A stretch of 13,256 nucleotides of DNA, from positions 1 to 13,256 of the forward strand of contig CAYPEL010000072.1 of NCBI GenBank assembly GCA_964409635.1. Direction: 5' to 3'. Positions within the stretch are counted from its first letter, which is position 1; the number at the start of each line of letters is the position of its first letter. The notes beneath the pieces are model-generated. The model made no database searches, was not told where the DNA came from, and worked only from the letters and a program-made list of their open reading frames with translations. Positions 12,853 through 13,256 of the stretch are shown here, in pieces. This stretch comes from CAYPEL01 sp964409635. Its GTDB lineage: Bacteria > Pseudomonadota > Gammaproteobacteria > DSM-19610. A program made the position numbers and the translations under genes.

Positions 12853-12975
12853 TTTTCTTTTTTCCTTTTCTCTGTGCGGCTGCATACTGCAAATGGTGAT
12901 CAGTCACCAGTTAACTATGAAAATTCTCTAAAAAAAGTGTCCGGAATGGGTTGACCAGTACAGTGTGTACGAATA

Positions 12976-13048
12976 ATGTAGGTGTGAATTTATTCGCACG
13001 ACGAGCACTTGTTCTGGCACCAGTGTGCGAATGAATTCACACCTACAT
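12976..13048. repeat. REP-like inverted pair
   Basis: Two 24-base arms, 12976-12999 and 13025-13048, are inverted copies with one mismatch, around a 25-base centre. Each arm reads from its foot as ATGTAGGTGTGAATT..., ending ATTCGCAC. The GTAG near the foot is a hallmark of REP sequences recognised by RAYTs. Similar GTAGGTGCGAATTCATTCGCAC palindromes are dispersed in many gammaproteobacteria, as I recall. It lies between the island and the next gene's terminator. Confidence 0.7.
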
Positions 13049-13104
13049 GGAGCTTAACGTCATTAATTATTGTCTCTGTGGTTAATATCTTTGAAGCAGA
13101 AATA

Positions 13105-13143
13105 AAAAAGGCCGCGCTCTGGTTACCAGAGCGCGGCCTTTTT
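13105..13143 (-). terminator. Strong bidirectional Rho-independent terminator
   Basis: A perfect 13-bp GC-rich stem, GGCCGCGCTCTGG (13110-13122) with CCAGAGCGCGGCC (13126-13138), has a three-base loop and is flanked by A5 and T5. It works in both directions; on the minus strand it is 18 bases after the stop of the gene at the right edge. Confidence 0.93.
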
Positions 13144-13161
13144 GTGTCACTTAACGTCTTA

Positions 13162-13256
13162 CTAGATGAACAGTGACTGTGTAGCGTCAGCTGACTCTTC
13201 GAAGTAAGTTGCTGCGCCGACAAAGTCGATACCATCGATGAATTTATCTGTGTCGT
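13162..13256 (-). CDS. C-terminal end of an unidentified protein
   Basis: The last 31 codons of a minus-strand gene, cut by the right window edge, read DTDKFIDGIDFVGAATYFEE and end SADATQSLFI with a TAG at 13162-13164. The frame is accepted because the strong terminator lies just downstream and the codon choice is orderly (many C-ending Phe, Ile, Asp and Tyr codons), suggesting a well-expressed gene. The composition is acidic and soluble-looking. I do not recognise the family, and no function is proposed. Confidence 0.7.
   Translation of the reverse strand, partial: DTDKFIDGIDFVGAATYFEESADATQSLFI

Larger units (their letters stand above)
12853..13161. other. Non-coding right flank
   Basis: About 309 bases with no supported gene. 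It holds a polypyrimidine tract, a small palindrome (TGGTGA-TCAG-TCACCA, 12894-12909), a segment around AGTGTCCGGAATGGGTTGAC (12940-12959) that recalls insertion-sequence ends but has no visible partner, a REP-like inverted pair, and a terminator. Confidence 0.6.

Noticed and set aside
12939..12965. Possible insertion-sequence end (AGTGTCCGGAATGGGTTGAC)
   Set aside because: It resembles IS ends from memory, but no inverted partner or transposase belonging to it was found in the window.
12990..13235. An 81-codon minus-strand open frame
   Set aside because: It runs through the REP-like pair and the terminator hairpin and overlaps the better-supported C-terminal frame ending at 13162.

Overview
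The window looks like a gammaproteobacterial chromosome of moderate GC. The evidence is a minus-strand ribosomal-protein and replication cluster, rpsF-priB-rpsR-(DUF2232-type membrane gene)-rplI-dnaB-alr-radA. PriB and the closeness of the core proteins to those of sulfur-oxidising or methylotrophic gammaproteobacteria support this. I cannot name a genus.

Positions 1-9100 are housekeeping DNA. The left edge holds the 3' end of a plus-strand msrB. Convergent to it, all on the minus strand, are an MscS-family channel, a YeaD-type hexose-6-phosphate mutarotase, radA, alr, dnaB, a polytopic membrane protein, and the genes for L9, S18, PriB and S6. dnaB/alr overlap by ATGA and alr/radA are 21 bases apart. 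Upstream of rpsF there is a good promoter with a GC-rich discriminator, and a leader hairpin that pairs the rpsF Shine-Dalgarno with an upstream anti-SD; this fits S6:S18 autoregulation.

Positions 9200-13050 form an accessory island. It has a Y1/HUH REP-associated tyrosine transposase (RAYT) gene inside a perfect 20-bp terminal inverted repeat, and an AbrB-type antitoxin with a PIN toxin on the minus strand. It also has a Phd/YefM antitoxin with a second PIN toxin on the plus strand. Three remnants not visible as intact ORFs were recovered by reading across frameshifts: a third, decayed vapC (minus), an IS4-family transposase C-terminus (plus), and the C-terminus of a different RAYT (minus). 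Short sequences built on TGACMCC and its complement (GGTGTCA, GGGGTCA) occur nine times in 3.7 kb and lie at the junctions between these modules. Several are followed by polypyrimidine tracts.

The right edge has a REP-like inverted pair, a strong bidirectional terminator, and the last 31 codons of an unidentified minus-strand gene.

The main candidate for something new is the RAYT element and its family of related ends: an HUH-type transposase between long inverted repeats, the stop codon inside one repeat, a translationally coupled micro-ORF whose SD sits in a hairpin loop, an internally deleted relative nearby, and an outward -35 box that may drive a toxin-antitoxin operon. All functional statements here are inferred from sequence alone.
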